Shown: positions 18,893 to 27,991 of the stretch, piece by piece
Layout of the letters: every line of letters starts with the position of its first letter
How positions within the stretch are numbered: position 1 is the stretch's first letter
From: Streptomyces sp. NBC_01235
Lineage (GTDB): Bacteria > Actinomycetota > Actinomycetes > Streptomycetales > Streptomycetaceae
Length of the DNA stretch: 64,000 nt
NCBI RefSeq assembly: GCF_035989285.1
Contig: NZ_CP108513.1
Location: 6,572,001-6,636,000, forward strand
Direction: 5' to 3'
The notes under the pieces: generated by a model
What the model was told of the DNA's origin: nothing
Seen by the model: only the letters and a program-made list of their open reading frames with translations
The model's database searches: none
Program-made: the position numbers and the translations under genes

Positions 18893-19290
18893 GCCCCGCA
18901 CCGCCTGGACGACAAGGGCCTCTGTCTCGGTGTCGGACAGCGTCACCAGAAGTTCGCGCTCGCACACTGCGGCGCCGGTGGCCTGAGCAGGCCCTGCACT
19001 ACATCGATATCGATATCGCGCGCACCACCGGGCACGGTCGACTCCCCGAAGCAGCGGGTACGCCCGGACACCGCGTGCGGGAACTTCCTTCTGTCGGATG
19101 CGGCGACCCGGAATGATGGGCTGTCCGTCCTCGATCAGGCGGCACAAATGGCTCAGCAGTTCGGGCTGAGCCACCAGCTGCGCAGTATTGCGGGCATCCG
19201 AAGAGGGCCGGCAGGGATGAATCAGGGCGTGCACTTGCCGGAGCACGAGCAGCGTCAGTTCACCGACGAGCAGTTCCACGACGCGACGAC
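18893..19290 (+). pseudogene. Decayed XRE-TPR regulator and YdcF start
   Basis: The sequence is homologous to 32126-32890. It keeps HRLDDKGL, then loses roughly 370 bp, then keeps GTVDSP and DGLSVLDQAAQ. A run of 60 bp (19087-19146) is identical to 32668-32727. From 19217 the first about 23 codons of the YdcF gene follow (NQGVHLPEHE, TDEQFHDAT) before the match stops. Indels and the deletion mean no functional protein. Confidence 0.85.
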
Positions 19291-19296
19291 GAGCCG

Positions 19297-19601
19297 CCGG
19301 AGGACTGGGCGGAACGCCGTGACGCGAAGATCGGCCGGTTTCGAGCCGTGCCCGTTGTCTCCGGCGACGGCCCGAGGGGGTCGCTGCTGAACCCGGACGA
19401 GCCCCGAGCTGTCGAGAGGTGGAACGGCCACAAGTGGGAGCCGTACGGGGTCGCCGCCAACCTGGCCGGGCAAAGGCCGTCCTCTACCCGCAGGTCATCG
19501 AGCCCTCGGCCCCGGGGCCGAAGCCACCCGGATCCGGCACCGGCAAGCACCGCAAACCCCGGACACCCGGATCGGACGGCGACGGTCGGGCACGGTCGTG
19601 A
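19297..19601 (+). pseudogene. DUF6087-family remnant with frameshift
   Basis: The frame reads EDWAERRDAKIGRFRAVPV, SGDGPRGS, and RAVERWNGHKWEPYGVAANL, typical of small DUF6087 proteins found next to XRE/YdcF genes in streptomycete elements. A one-base loss near 19469 shifts the frame; the next frame continues AKAVLYPQVIEPSAPG to a stop at 19601. The 5' end is fused to the YdcF remnant. Confidence 0.75.
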
Positions 19602-19667
19602 ACAGCGCTGCCGAGCCGAACGACAAGGACGGGACCCGAAAGCCCCGTCCGAACTCCGCAGAACCCT

Positions 19668-19746
19668 GGCTCAGGGCCACACAAGGCAATACGGCTGATG
19701 CCCCGCCTCGTGAAGCCGATGCGAGAAGTCCTGCCACTCGTGCAGC
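19668..19746. repeat. Left attachment repeat (att) of the integrative element
   Basis: Positions 19681-19746 match 35267-35332 at 65 of 66 bases. With 13 more bases to the left the match is 77 of 79. On the minus strand it encodes the last about 24 residues of the gene at 35257-35688 (LHEWQDFSHRLHEAGHQPYC) and its stop at 19671. A hairpin downstream of that stop is also shared (GGACGGG... at about 19627-19650). This is the classic result of integration into the 3' end of a protein-coding gene. Confidence 0.88.
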
Positions 19747-19798
19747 GAATAGGAGGGGCGGGGTCGTGACCTGGGCTTTCTTGGTGGGATGTACGCTG

Positions 19799-19874
19799 AC
19801 CTGCGGAAACGGCTCTCGGCAGTTCTCACTGGTCGACGCCGTTTCCCAGGCTCATGTGCCCTGGATGTGCCCTC
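19799..19874 (+). repeat. Copy B of element left-end repeat, with ATGTGCCCT motifs
   Basis: Lies about 50 bp inside the left att repeat and matches 14983-15058 at 71 of 76 positions. Two direct ATGTGCCCT motifs (19854-19862, 19865-19873) resemble GATGTGCCCC motifs at the right end (35131-35140 inverted, 35159-35168 direct). These may be arm-type integrase sites. The rest of 19747-20018 shows nothing else recognisable. Confidence 0.6.
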
Positions 19875-20018
19875 AGAAGTGATGGCTGGCCACCCCAGCA
19901 GGGTGTTGTGGTGTGGCTCACGATATGCCGAGTGTGTGAGCGGCTTTGTGTCGGCCAAGGAGCGAAGCCCAGTACAGCTCAAAAGGCGCTGGGCTCTGAT
20001 GAGGCAGTCTGACACTGG

Positions 20019-23000
20019 TCATGCGGTTGACGAGCCCGGCGTAAGGCGGAGGCAGAAGAGGCCCCCCTCCGTGACGAGCCCCACTACCCCCTCACTGATG
20101 ATTGTGATCCTTCGGATCGTCACTCCGAGATGCACTTGGCACAGCAGGCGTTCTGAGCCTGCCTCCACGAGCAAGACGGTGCCGTCGCTCGTGCACACGA
20201 TTGCGGCGCCGCGGTCTCCAACTGTTGTGAGTGCGAGGTGGGTGACCTGTTGGGTCTGCGGCAGCTTCCAACTCCACTCAAGCGAATCGTCCAGGATGGA
20301 ATAGACGCTGAGCCAGCCGGCTTGATTTACACATCCGGCAACTGGTGATCCGTTCCACAATGCCAGGTCGTGGGCGTACGACCAGTCGTAAGGATTTGCT
20401 GCCAGAGGAACGCCAGGATAATCGGCGGAGTCGATGTGGACGCTTGCGAGCTGATCGAAGTTCGGTAATGTGAAGATTCTGATGGCCTGCTCTTTGATAT
20501 CCACTACAGAGAGCAGCGCGTTCCCTTCCATGGTCAGTGCCCGGAGGCTCAGGCACCGGGAGGCAGCTATGTGTCCCTCAGGGACACCGCGGAGATTCCA
20601 GGCAGTGAGCCCGGCGGAGGATAGGCCGATGACTAGAGGGCGTCCGTCGAATGAGGTTATTTGCATCTCTGTGACTGGCTTAAGGAAGCCACCACTCAGG
20701 CGGACGCTGCGGGATGAATGCCCCTCGAAAACCCTCACCCAATGCAGAGCCGGCCAATGTCGAAGCCATCGGTATGCGACGATCGGCGCTCCTGGCGCAC
20801 CGCAGTAGGACATGTCCTGCAGACGCATCTCTTCCAGGATTCCGCAATCGAAGACTGAGGTCACCTGCCCAGAGGTTGGATCGACCAGACGGGGTGGCTT
20901 GGTCGAGTCGCACCGCGCCAGGACGGGTTTACCAGAGATTTCTCCCACGACCAGGCGGGTGTACCTGGCGTCGACAGCATCGGATCGGCGTTCCCTCGGC
21001 CCTTCTTCCATTTCCAAAGGCAGGACCCTGACCTGGACCGAACTACCCTCCGTGCGCCACGTCAGGAGGTCTGCGCGCATTGGGTCGGAGGGAATCACCG
21101 TGAGCTGTGCTGATGTGGACAACTCGGTTTCGAGCCAGTTGGTCTCTTTGCCAGCGGCATCCGTCACCCGGACGAATGAGGACTGGGCCCACACACGGTA
21201 TGAGCCACCATCCGTCATGATCAGCGCTGAAGGCCCCATACCGCGACGGTAAAACCACTCCGTCACTTTCCCCCGCCGGATGACTTCCTGAGCGCGCCCG
21301 GTGATCCGGGGTCGACCCTCCGACGACACGAGGATGTGACCTCGACGTATGGCCAGTGCCGCCACGTTCCTGCCCCTCAAGCGGTAATACCGCTCGTCGC
21401 AGACCCTCCATCCCTGCCCCGGATCCACGGTCCAGGTTGCAAGCTCCGCACGGCCCGACAACCGGGGCGCTGTCCGTCCCACCCCTACAGTCGCCGCCAC
21501 GACCAAGCGGCCGTCAGCAACCTGCATAGCCAGGTGCTGTGGGTGGCGTAGGCCGGAGACCAGGACAGTAGCGGAGTCAGTCGGACGGCGTACCAGATTG
21601 GGGGTTCGCATCTGAGAGGTAAGTCGGGCCAGGACCGAGCCCGTGCTTGCGTCTATCAGTTGTACCAACCCGTCGGTTGACATCAGTCCGATCACGCAAG
21701 TGCCCTCGACTTCAGAGAGCGCGCACTGTGCTGCTCTGGTTTTTACGGGCAAACCCAGTCGGCGCCGTGTGCCGACGTCGAACACCTCGACAGTGCTGTT
21801 CCATTCATTGCCGTGGCCGGAGTGGACGAGTAGCCAGGGTGCGCGCGACTCATCGCAGGACGCGAGTGCCAGGACACGGGATGAGGCCGGGGGAGGCAGC
21901 TGCCCAAGGTGCACTCCCGTGTCGAAGTCCCACAGTTCGAGCTGGCCCAACGCTTGGGCTGTGGCCAGTACCTTCGTTCCGGAGACGTCCAAGACCTCGG
22001 CGCCCCTCAAGGGGGTAGAGAAGGCGCCGATGGCCCGGAAGGGGTAGGGACGCTTCGGTACCTCCGCCCACAACGTGTCCCAGGGGAGATCAGGGAAGCG
22101 TAGGCGTACTGCCTCGGCAAGGGCATGTGCGCCGGACTGAACTGCGGCGAGACGCAGTTGGGCTGCTGGCGAAGTAACGGCGTCTTCCACCAGCACGGGC
22201 GAACAGCGCTCGTACGCGGCGCGGGCGGCCTGCGCCTCGGCACTTCGGACATGTCGTAGCGCCCGGTGCAGAGCCGACGGCTCGGCTACTAGCAAGTAGG
22301 TCGGATCGAGGACAAGGTCGTCAAGCAGCGCATCGCCGGCGGCATGGCTGGCCAGATGTGCACGTACGTACGGATCCGCGTCGGACCATGCGTATGACTG
22401 CGTCCCAGGGACGACCGGCACGGTCGTCAATAGCGCAGCAGCGATGTGTTTGGCCGCTCCAGGCCCGGTGGCGGCCCGAAGTTCCTCTGCGTATGACTCG
22501 TGATAGAGGCGGTAGACGGAGCGTGCCTGACCATCCGGGCCGATGTCCTGGTCTTCGACGATGTGTGCACTCGCCGAGTCCAGGATCCAGCGGATGTCTT
22601 GGCCCGTGACCTCGTCGCCAGTGAAGGCGGAGGCGGTTGCGCGCCAGACATCGCCCGCGGGGAGGCCGGAACCCTCGGCGTGGGCCAGGGCTGTCAGAAG
22701 GGCACGGCCCTGGGCCTCACCAGCCTGCAACTGCTCGTGCAGTGCCCAGCGGAATGCGGGGCCCGCTGAACCATTCGGGAGCGCGCTAAGCCCTGGTAGT
22801 TCCTCCTCCCAGCCGGGAATGCTTGTGTCGACCGGCCGTGCGCGGTGGGCGAGTGGTCGGGCGATAAGGCGGGCGACCAGGTAGTTTCGGTTGGCACGTG
22901 ACGAGATGACGCAGGCCACCGGTTCCGCCGTGGCGGCGTTGTAGATGCCGACGCTGCCGGGGCCGTCGGGAGCAAGGAGTAGCCGACGCGCGTATTCTTC

Positions 23001-23672
23001 GATGTCCCGCTCTCCGGTCCAGCGTGGCTCATCAAGGTCCAGGCAGGCGAACTCGCTGCCAAGGGCATCTCGCATGTGTGGTCGGGCGCCCACGAGTAGG
23101 CGGACGCAGGGAAGTTGGGAGAGCGGACCAAGCAGGGCTGCAGCAATGCGGTGGGGTTCGGCGTCGCCGGTTGCCGTCCCAGCCTCGTCCAGGGCATCGA
23201 CGACGACGACCAGGGGTTCGGTTCGGCTGGCGAGCGCGGCAATGAGCCGTTCCGGATCGGTCTCGGCCAGGCCAGCTGCGTCGGCGATGCCTGCGGTGAC
23301 GTCTTCGAGGAGCTTGTGCCGCGCGTGTACGGCTGCGTGCACGCGCTGCTGGGGCGGGATTGCATTGTGATCGATGTCCGGCAGGGTTGCCCGGAGCAAG
23401 GGATCAGCGAGGAGTATCAGGCGTCCGAGGAGCGAGGACTTGCCGACTCCGCCTCGCCCGGTCACCATCGAGCAGCGGCCGAGCTGTCGGGACCGGCTGT
23501 CCAGCCAGTCGGACAGTTCAGTCAGCGCTGTTAAACGTCCGGTGAAGTAGGAGCCTGTGGTCCCTGTGCAGGCGTCCGTACCGCGGCCACGGGGTTCGAA
23601 GTGGGTGAGCAGTTCTTCGCGGCGCCGGCGTCCTTCCGGGCTGACCCAAGTACGTTGTTCGGCTAGGTCCAT
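20019..23672 (-). CDS. STAND/NACHT-like ATPase with C-terminal beta-propeller (split from caspase domain)
   Basis: Fragment of 1217 aa. Residues 72-80 hold the P-loop GRGGVGKSS. Walker B is LVVVVDALDEAG (154-165). A helical region follows, and from about residue 550 repeated WD-like blades such as LELWDFDTG, VEVFDVGTRRR, VQLIDASTGS and LTAWNLRG run to the end. The ATG at 23672 has no RBS. Upstream, the open frame continues into the IS end; joined across the IS it is continuous with the caspase gene. STAND ATPases sense a trigger with the repeat region, oligomerise and activate a fused or linked effector. As it stands it has lost its effector and native start. Base composition is lower in GC than the neighbours, fitting acquisition. 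Confidence 0.88.
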   Translation of the reverse strand: MDLAEQRTWVSPEGRRRREELLTHFEPRGRGTDACTGTTGSYFTGRLTALTELSDWLDSRSRQLGRCSMVTGRGGVGKSSLLGRLILLADPLLRATLPDIDHNAIPPQQRVHAAVHARHKLLEDVTAGIADAAGLAETDPERLIAALASRTEPLVVVVDALDEAGTATGDAEPHRIAAALLGPLSQLPCVRLLVGARPHMRDALGSEFACLDLDEPRWTGERDIEEYARRLLLAPDGPGSVGIYNAATAEPVACVISSRANRNYLVARLIARPLAHRARPVDTSIPGWEEELPGLSALPNGSAGPAFRWALHEQLQAGEAQGRALLTALAHAEGSGLPAGDVWRATASAFTGDEVTGQDIRWILDSASAHIVEDQDIGPDGQARSVYRLYHESYAEELRAATGPGAAKHIAAALLTTVPVVPGTQSYAWSDADPYVRAHLASHAAGDALLDDLVLDPTYLLVAEPSALHRALRHVRSAEAQAARAAYERCSPVLVEDAVTSPAAQLRLAAVQSGAHALAEAVRLRFPDLPWDTLWAEVPKRPYPFRAIGAFSTPLRGAEVLDVSGTKVLATAQALGQLELWDFDTGVHLGQLPPPASSRVLALASCDESRAPWLLVHSGHGNEWNSTVEVFDVGTRRRLGLPVKTRAAQCALSEVEGTCVIGLMSTDGLVQLIDASTGSVLARLTSQMRTPNLVRRPTDSATVLVSGLRHPQHLAMQVADGRLVVAATVGVGRTAPRLSGRAELATWTVDPGQGWRVCDERYYRLRGRNVAALAIRRGHILVSSEGRPRITGRAQEVIRRGKVTEWFYRRGMGPSALIMTDGGSYRVWAQSSFVRVTDAAGKETNWLETELSTSAQLTVIPSDPMRADLLTWRTEGSSVQVRVLPLEMEEGPRERRSDAVDARYTRLVVGEISGKPVLARCDSTKPPRLVDPTSGQVTSVFDCGILEEMRLQDMSYCGAPGAPIVAYRWLRHWPALHWVRVFEGHSSRSVRLSGGFLKPVTEMQITSFDGRPLVIGLSSAGLTAWNLRGVPEGHIAASRCLSLRALTMEGNALLSVVDIKEQAIRIFTLPNFDQLASVHIDSADYPGVPLAANPYDWSYAHDLALWNGSPVAGCVNQAGWLSVYSILDDSLEWSWKLPQTQQVTHLALTTVGDRGAAIVCTSDGTVLLVEAGSERLLCQVHLGVTIRRITIISEGVVGLVTEGGLFCLRLTPGSSTA

Positions 23673-23710
23673 GCCCTTGTCCGGTACATCCGGGGTGTAG
23701 CGGGGGTTAG

Positions 23711-25383
23711 CCTCGCGCTTTCGCGAGTGGGTCTGTCCGAGTCTTGATCAAATAAATGGAGAGTGCTGCTGACCTGCAACGATGGGACTTGTCGAGGGTC
23801 CTGTCACTGCAAGGAAAGAAGCACTCTCCAGGTGAAGAAGAGTAGCGGGTCGTACCCGCGTGTCCGTGTCGAGGGCGGCGGCCGTGGAGTTGTTGCCCAG
23901 GCCGGGGCCGTGCTGCTGGTCGAGACGGTCCGCAGGTCCGGCCTGGACACCGCGATATCCGCGGCGCTGGCGCCGTGGCGCAAGCGGCGGGCCGTGCACG
24001 ATCCGGGCAAGATCCTGCTGGATGTGGCGCTGGCCGTCGCACTCGGCGGTGACTGTCTGGCCGACGTCGGCATGCTGCGGGCCGAGCCGGCGGTGTTCGG
24101 CCCGGTGGCCTCCGATCCGACCGTCTCCCGCCTCGTCGACGCGCTCGCCGCGTCCGGCCCGAAAGCTCTTGCAGCGATCCGCGGCGCGCGTTCCGAAGTA
24201 CGTCAGCGAGTCTGGGAGTTGGCCGGGGCAAGCAGTCCGGCCGCCGACGGCCAGGTGATCGTGGACATCGACGGCGTGCTGGTCCTCGCCCACTCCGAGA
24301 AACAAGACGCCACCGCGACCTGGAAGAAGACCTTCGGCCATCACCCGCTTGTCGCGTTCGTCGACCACGGCCCAGCCGGGTCCGGAGAGCCGGTGGCGGC
24401 CCTGCTGCGGCCCGGCAACGCGGGCTCCAACACCGCCGCCGATCACATCGAGACCGCCCAACTCGCCCTGGCCCAGCTGCCCAAACGCCTGCGGCGGGGA
24501 CGGCAGACGCTGATCCGCACCGACTCCGGCGGCGGCACCCACGCCTTCCTCGACTGGCTCTCCCGGCGCGGCCGGTGGCTGTCGTATTCCGTCGGAATGA
24601 CCATCACCGACGCCATCCACCAGGCCGTCCTGAAGATCCCGAAGAAGGCATGGACACCGGCCTACGACGCGGGCGGCACCGAACGGCCCGGAGCCTGGGT
24701 CGCAGAGATCACCGACATGCCCGACCTGAGCACCTGGCCGAAGGGCATGCGGCTGATCGTCCGCAAGGAACGCCCGCACCCCGGGGCACAGTTGCGCTTC
24801 ACCGACCTCGACGGACTGCGGCTCACCTGCTTCGCGACCAACACCAAAGGCGGCCAGCTCGCCGACCTCGAACTGCGTCACCGCAGGCGGGCCCGCTGCG
24901 AGGACCGCATCCGCGGCGCCCGCGCCACCGGCCTGCGCAATCTGCCCCTGCACGACACGGCACAAAACCGGATCTGGCTGGAGATCGTCTCCCTCGCACT
25001 CGACCTCCTCGCCTGGATGCCGATGCTCGCACTGAGCGGCGATGCCCGCCGCTGGGAGCCCAAGAAGCTCCGGCTGCGGCTGTTCTCCGCCCCCGCGCAG
25101 CTCGTGAACACCGGCCGCCGCCGCTGGCTCCGCCTGCCCACCCGATGGCCCTGGACCGCCGTCATCAGCCACGCGATCGTCAGGCTCCACGCCCTGCCGA
25201 ACCCCGGCTGACCAGCCACATCGACCGTCCCGACGACCCGCACCACCACACCGGCGAAGTGGAACCCGGCGCCCATCCGACGCGAAAGCCGGACCCTCGC
25301 CCTGCCCCAACCCCGAAAAGACCGCACCACACAAACGCGGAGTCCCCGTCAGCGAACCGACGAGGACTCATGAACGATCGAGG
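23711..25383 (+). mobile_element. IS1380-family insertion sequence, 1673 bp
   Basis: The ends are imperfect 18-bp inverted repeats: CCTCGCGCTTTCGCGAGT on the left and, read inwards on the other strand, CCTCGATCGTTCATGAGT on the right (13 of 18 match). They are flanked by the direct repeat TTAG at 23707-23710 and 25384-25387. A 4-bp target duplication and about 1.7 kb length fit the IS1380 family. It carries a single intact transposase gene. It interrupts the caspase-STAND gene. Confidence 0.92.
23832..25211 (+). CDS. IS1380-family transposase
   Basis: Protein of 459 aa from the GTG at 23832; an upstream ATG (23763) lies in the IS terminus and is less likely. DDE-type catalytic segments are VIVDIDGVLVLAHSEKQDA and LIRTDSGGGTHAFLDWL. 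The C-terminal third has RIRGARATGLRNLPLHD and NRIWLEIVSLALDLLAW, usual for this family. The frame is complete, so the IS may still be active. Confidence 0.92.
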   Translation: MKKSSGSYPRVRVEGGGRGVVAQAGAVLLVETVRRSGLDTAISAALAPWRKRRAVHDPGKILLDVALAVALGGDCLADVGMLRAEPAVFGPVASDPTVSRLVDALAASGPKALAAIRGARSEVRQRVWELAGASSPAADGQVIVDIDGVLVLAHSEKQDATATWKKTFGHHPLVAFVDHGPAGSGEPVAALLRPGNAGSNTAADHIETAQLALAQLPKRLRRGRQTLIRTDSGGGTHAFLDWLSRRGRWLSYSVGMTITDAIHQAVLKIPKKAWTPAYDAGGTERPGAWVAEITDMPDLSTWPKGMRLIVRKERPHPGAQLRFTDLDGLRLTCFATNTKGGQLADLELRHRRRARCEDRIRGARATGLRNLPLHDTAQNRIWLEIVSLALDLLAWMPMLALSGDARRWEPKKLRLRLFSAPAQLVNTGRRRWLRLPTRWPWTAVISHAIVRLHALPNPG

Positions 25384-26117
25384 TTAGGGATGAAGGGGAA
25401 GCCTTCGCCACTCGGCAGAGTTCCCAAAGCGGCATGCTGATACGGGCTGTGCTCGGCGAGGACTTCGTTGACCCGGTCTACGACTTGCTCCAGATAGAGC
25501 TTGGGCTGGCGGTGCCCACCCAGGTCTGGGTCGCTGATCGCCGTCCGGAGGGCGTACGTAAAGGCGCCATCTTCGGCCAGTTCATGGGAGCGGGCGGCCG
25601 CGATCACGGAGAACGCAGTGAGTCGGTGTTCGTCGGCGGCGCGGGTCGTGCTGAGCTGGACACCGAGACCCCTGGCCAGGGCGCGTGCAGCGTCGACGCT
25701 GCCCTGCCCGGCGTAACAGGTATCGATGATCAGCAGAAGCCGCTGAATCCCGCTCTCGGTGATGATCCGGACTAAATCCTCGGTGGCCAGGGCGGTGCCG
25801 GCGAGGCGGTCACTACGACTGTCCCGGCACATCAGGTAGTGGCGTTCGTGATCACGGTCGCCGTGGCCGCTGTAGTAGAGGATCAGAGCGTCCTCTGCTC
25901 GGTCCTCAGCTCCGGCCCAGTTGGCGAGCCCTGCGCGGAAGCCCTCACATGTTTTGTCCAAAAGCTGGTGCCCGGTTTCGTAGCCGAGCAATCCGAAAAC
26001 TCTCCTGACGACATCGATATCCGCGGGCACTTGTGGGAGCTCTGGATGATGGTCGTAACGTGCTGTGCCGCCGACGAGTAGCGTACGTCGTACTGCGCCT
26101 GGTCTCACTTGGGTCAC
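25368..26117 (-). CDS. Caspase-like protease domain (peptidase C14), truncated by IS insertion
   Basis: Fragment of 249 aa. The catalytic His85 lies in YYSGHGD and Cys134 in IIDTCYAGQGS, with the N-terminal RTLLVGGTARYDHHPEL typical of bacterial caspase homologues. The GTG start overlaps the stop of the hydrolase gene (GTGA, 26114-26117). The last five codons (LDRS, stop) come from the IS end. Without the IS the frame runs on through NPRYTPDVPDKG into the STAND gene, making one protein of 1473 aa. The caspase is the probable effector, cutting cellular proteins when the ATPase fires. Confidence 0.9.
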   Translation of the reverse strand: MTQVRPGAVRRTLLVGGTARYDHHPELPQVPADIDVVRRVFGLLGYETGHQLLDKTCEGFRAGLANWAGAEDRAEDALILYYSGHGDRDHERHYLMCRDSRSDRLAGTALATEDLVRIITESGIQRLLLIIDTCYAGQGSVDAARALARGLGVQLSTTRAADEHRLTAFSVIAAARSHELAEDGAFTYALRTAISDPDLGGHRQPKLYLEQVVDRVNEVLAEHSPYQHAALGTLPSGEGFPFIPNLDRS

Positions 26118-26992
26118 GGTGCCATCCGCAGGCCCTCGGAGATTGCTTCACCTGTCTCTGCGGCGGTGAGGTGGGATTCGATGGCGTGGGCCTGCCAGCC
26201 GTTGTCGATGAGGACATCGCGGACGACGTTCTCGCCGTCGCTGAAGAGCGGGCCTAGACGCTTGGCGAGGGCGACGACGTCATGTCGGTCGCACAGATTG
26301 GTCCAGGCTCTTACGCTGCCCGGCCAACTTCCATTGCCTAAGAGTGGCTCAGGCAACAAGCGATCGAAGACGAGGTTCGGGATGCCCAAGGGCGAGCCGA
26401 GCGTGACGAAAGTGTGGACTGGCCACTCTGGATGGGCGCACAGCGCTTCGTAAGAGACGATTGAGCCGAGAGAGTGGCCGACGATCACGCGGGTGTCGGC
26501 TTTGACCGCGGCGGTGATGTCAGCCTGTACGCGCTCGCGGACCTCGGGTGTCGTGAGATAGAGGCGGAGCTGCTTGAGCATACCGATGAGGAAGCGGTCG
26601 GCAGCACGTGCAAAGAAGCGGGAGCGACTGAGCGCGTACAGGGCACGCTGCACAGTCTGTGGCGTCGTCGCCTTACTGGTTCCCGTAGCCGCCGGTGGTG
26701 GTACCCGGTCCGGCTCGACGCGATGTGCCTCCGCCCACCAGCGGATGAGTAATTCGATCTCGAACGGATCGGTCACATCCCGATGCGTGTAGGCCAGGTC
26801 GCCCTTTGTTGGTGCGGTACCCGGCGAGCGGAACAGGTGGCCGTAGAAGGCGACGTGGACGCTGTCCGGCTTCACCTCCGTGACCCCGGCGCGGTTCAGT
26901 CCGTCCAGGAGCGCAGCAGAGATCGGGCCCTGCAGGGAGTTGGCGCCTGAGTACTGCTTTCCTATGCCGTGCACCACAACGATCGTGGACAT
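26114..26992 (-). CDS. Alpha/beta-hydrolase (lipase-like) of the caspase-STAND operon
   Basis: Protein of 292 aa. VVVHGIGKQ at residues 5-13 is the oxyanion-side motif. GHSLG at 172-176 gives nucleophile Ser174. DRHDVVA (about 235-241) is placed for the acid, and His near 274 can complete the triad. No signal peptide is seen, so it acts in the cytoplasm. It overlaps the caspase gene by four bases, so both were made together. It could be a second effector or a processing partner; its substrate is unknown. Confidence 0.85.
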   Translation of the reverse strand: MSTIVVVHGIGKQYSGANSLQGPISAALLDGLNRAGVTEVKPDSVHVAFYGHLFRSPGTAPTKGDLAYTHRDVTDPFEIELLIRWWAEAHRVEPDRVPPPAATGTSKATTPQTVQRALYALSRSRFFARAADRFLIGMLKQLRLYLTTPEVRERVQADITAAVKADTRVIVGHSLGSIVSYEALCAHPEWPVHTFVTLGSPLGIPNLVFDRLLPEPLLGNGSWPGSVRAWTNLCDRHDVVALAKRLGPLFSDGENVVRDVLIDNGWQAHAIESHLTAAETGEAISEGLRMAP

Positions 26993-27166
26993 CGATTCCC
27001 CCGCGTTCCGTTTTCCGTGATCGTACTCGTGCGTGGCGGCGGAGGATGGAGCTCAGCGGTATGTAGGTTCCGGATGCCAGCCGAGAGGCTGAACCCTTAA
27101 TGGCTAGCGACGCGAGGGCGCGGGCCCTGGTGTCGTTCACGCGACGGCGACGAACCTGAGGGCTGA

Positions 27167-27991
27167 TCAAGCCAGTTCTGCAGCCAGAGTGCGGAGCGCT
27201 GGGACGAGTTCGGGATGGTCCCCGCGTGATGCCGACTGCAGTAGTTCCGTGATGACGATGATCTGGGCGACGCGCCCCGCCTCCGTCTTGAGGACGGAAA
27301 AGGTGTCCCGGACGCACTGGGTGAAGCGGGGGTTGAGCAGCGAGTAGGCCAGCAGCGTGGCTGCGTCGTAACCGGCCGGCGCTTGACCGAAACCCTCCCA
27401 GTCAAGGAGATACGGGGTGGTGCTGGTCAGGTTGGCGGTGTGCATATCGCCGTGGGCTGTCGTCCAGTCCGTGATCCGGGGGCCTGGCATGTCGAGGAAG
27501 CGTGGGACGCTGCGGTCCACCCACTCCTGCCGTACGGCCAGGCGGCCCGTGGGGACTCTGCTCACGTACTCCAGGTCGGTGCGGAGCGATTCCCACCAGG
27601 CGGCGGAAGGATTAGGGTCCGTACGGAGGACGGGGCTGGGGGAGGAGGCAGGTTCGGTGACGTACTGATGCAGTTCCGCCAGGTAGGCGTAGCTGCCTGA
27701 TCTTGCTTCCGTGGTCGAGTAGAGCAGGGGCTTGTGGATGTGTCCGTCGAAGATGGCGGCGGCCTGCTGGTTCCCCTCCCAGATCTTGCCCGCCGCTTTG
27801 TCCTCTGGCGTGGTGAGCAGCCTCAGCCAGCAGGCTCCCCGGTCCGTGTGCTGGACGCGGCTGCTGAGGGTGCGGCCGTGCCAGCCCCAGACTTCTGGAC
27901 CGGCGATCGTGGTGCGCAGCGTCTGTGCGCACTGCGCGAACGCCTGACGCATCCGGTGCTGGTCGGCAGGGTCAGGCGGCGGCGAGTACAT
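27167..27991 (-). CDS. Aminoglycoside-phosphotransferase-fold kinase
   Basis: Protein of 274 aa. The catalytic loop is HGDMHTAN (about residues 181-188) and the metal-binding segment is LLDWEGFG, as in APH/choline kinase-fold enzymes. These phosphorylate small molecules or peptides; the context is not a resistance cassette. The start overlaps the end of the aldo/keto reductase gene by 20 bp, so it is the last gene of the operon that begins at 31637. Confidence 0.85.
   Translation of the reverse strand: MYSPPPDPADQHRMRQAFAQCAQTLRTTIAGPEVWGWHGRTLSSRVQHTDRGACWLRLLTTPEDKAAGKIWEGNQQAAAIFDGHIHKPLLYSTTEARSGSYAYLAELHQYVTEPASSPSPVLRTDPNPSAAWWESLRTDLEYVSRVPTGRLAVRQEWVDRSVPRFLDMPGPRITDWTTAHGDMHTANLTSTTPYLLDWEGFGQAPAGYDAATLLAYSLLNPRFTQCVRDTFSVLKTEAGRVAQIIVITELLQSASRGDHPELVPALRTLAAELA

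Noticed and set aside
23748..25334. 528-aa minus-strand open frame opposite the transposase
   Set aside because: It is the antisense of a clear IS1380 transposase; high GC creates long open antisense frames throughout this window.
27167..27991. Antibiotic resistance gene
   Set aside because: The APH fold is shared by many kinases. Operon context with oxygenase and reductase, and no resistance-gene features, argue against an aminoglycoside resistance call.
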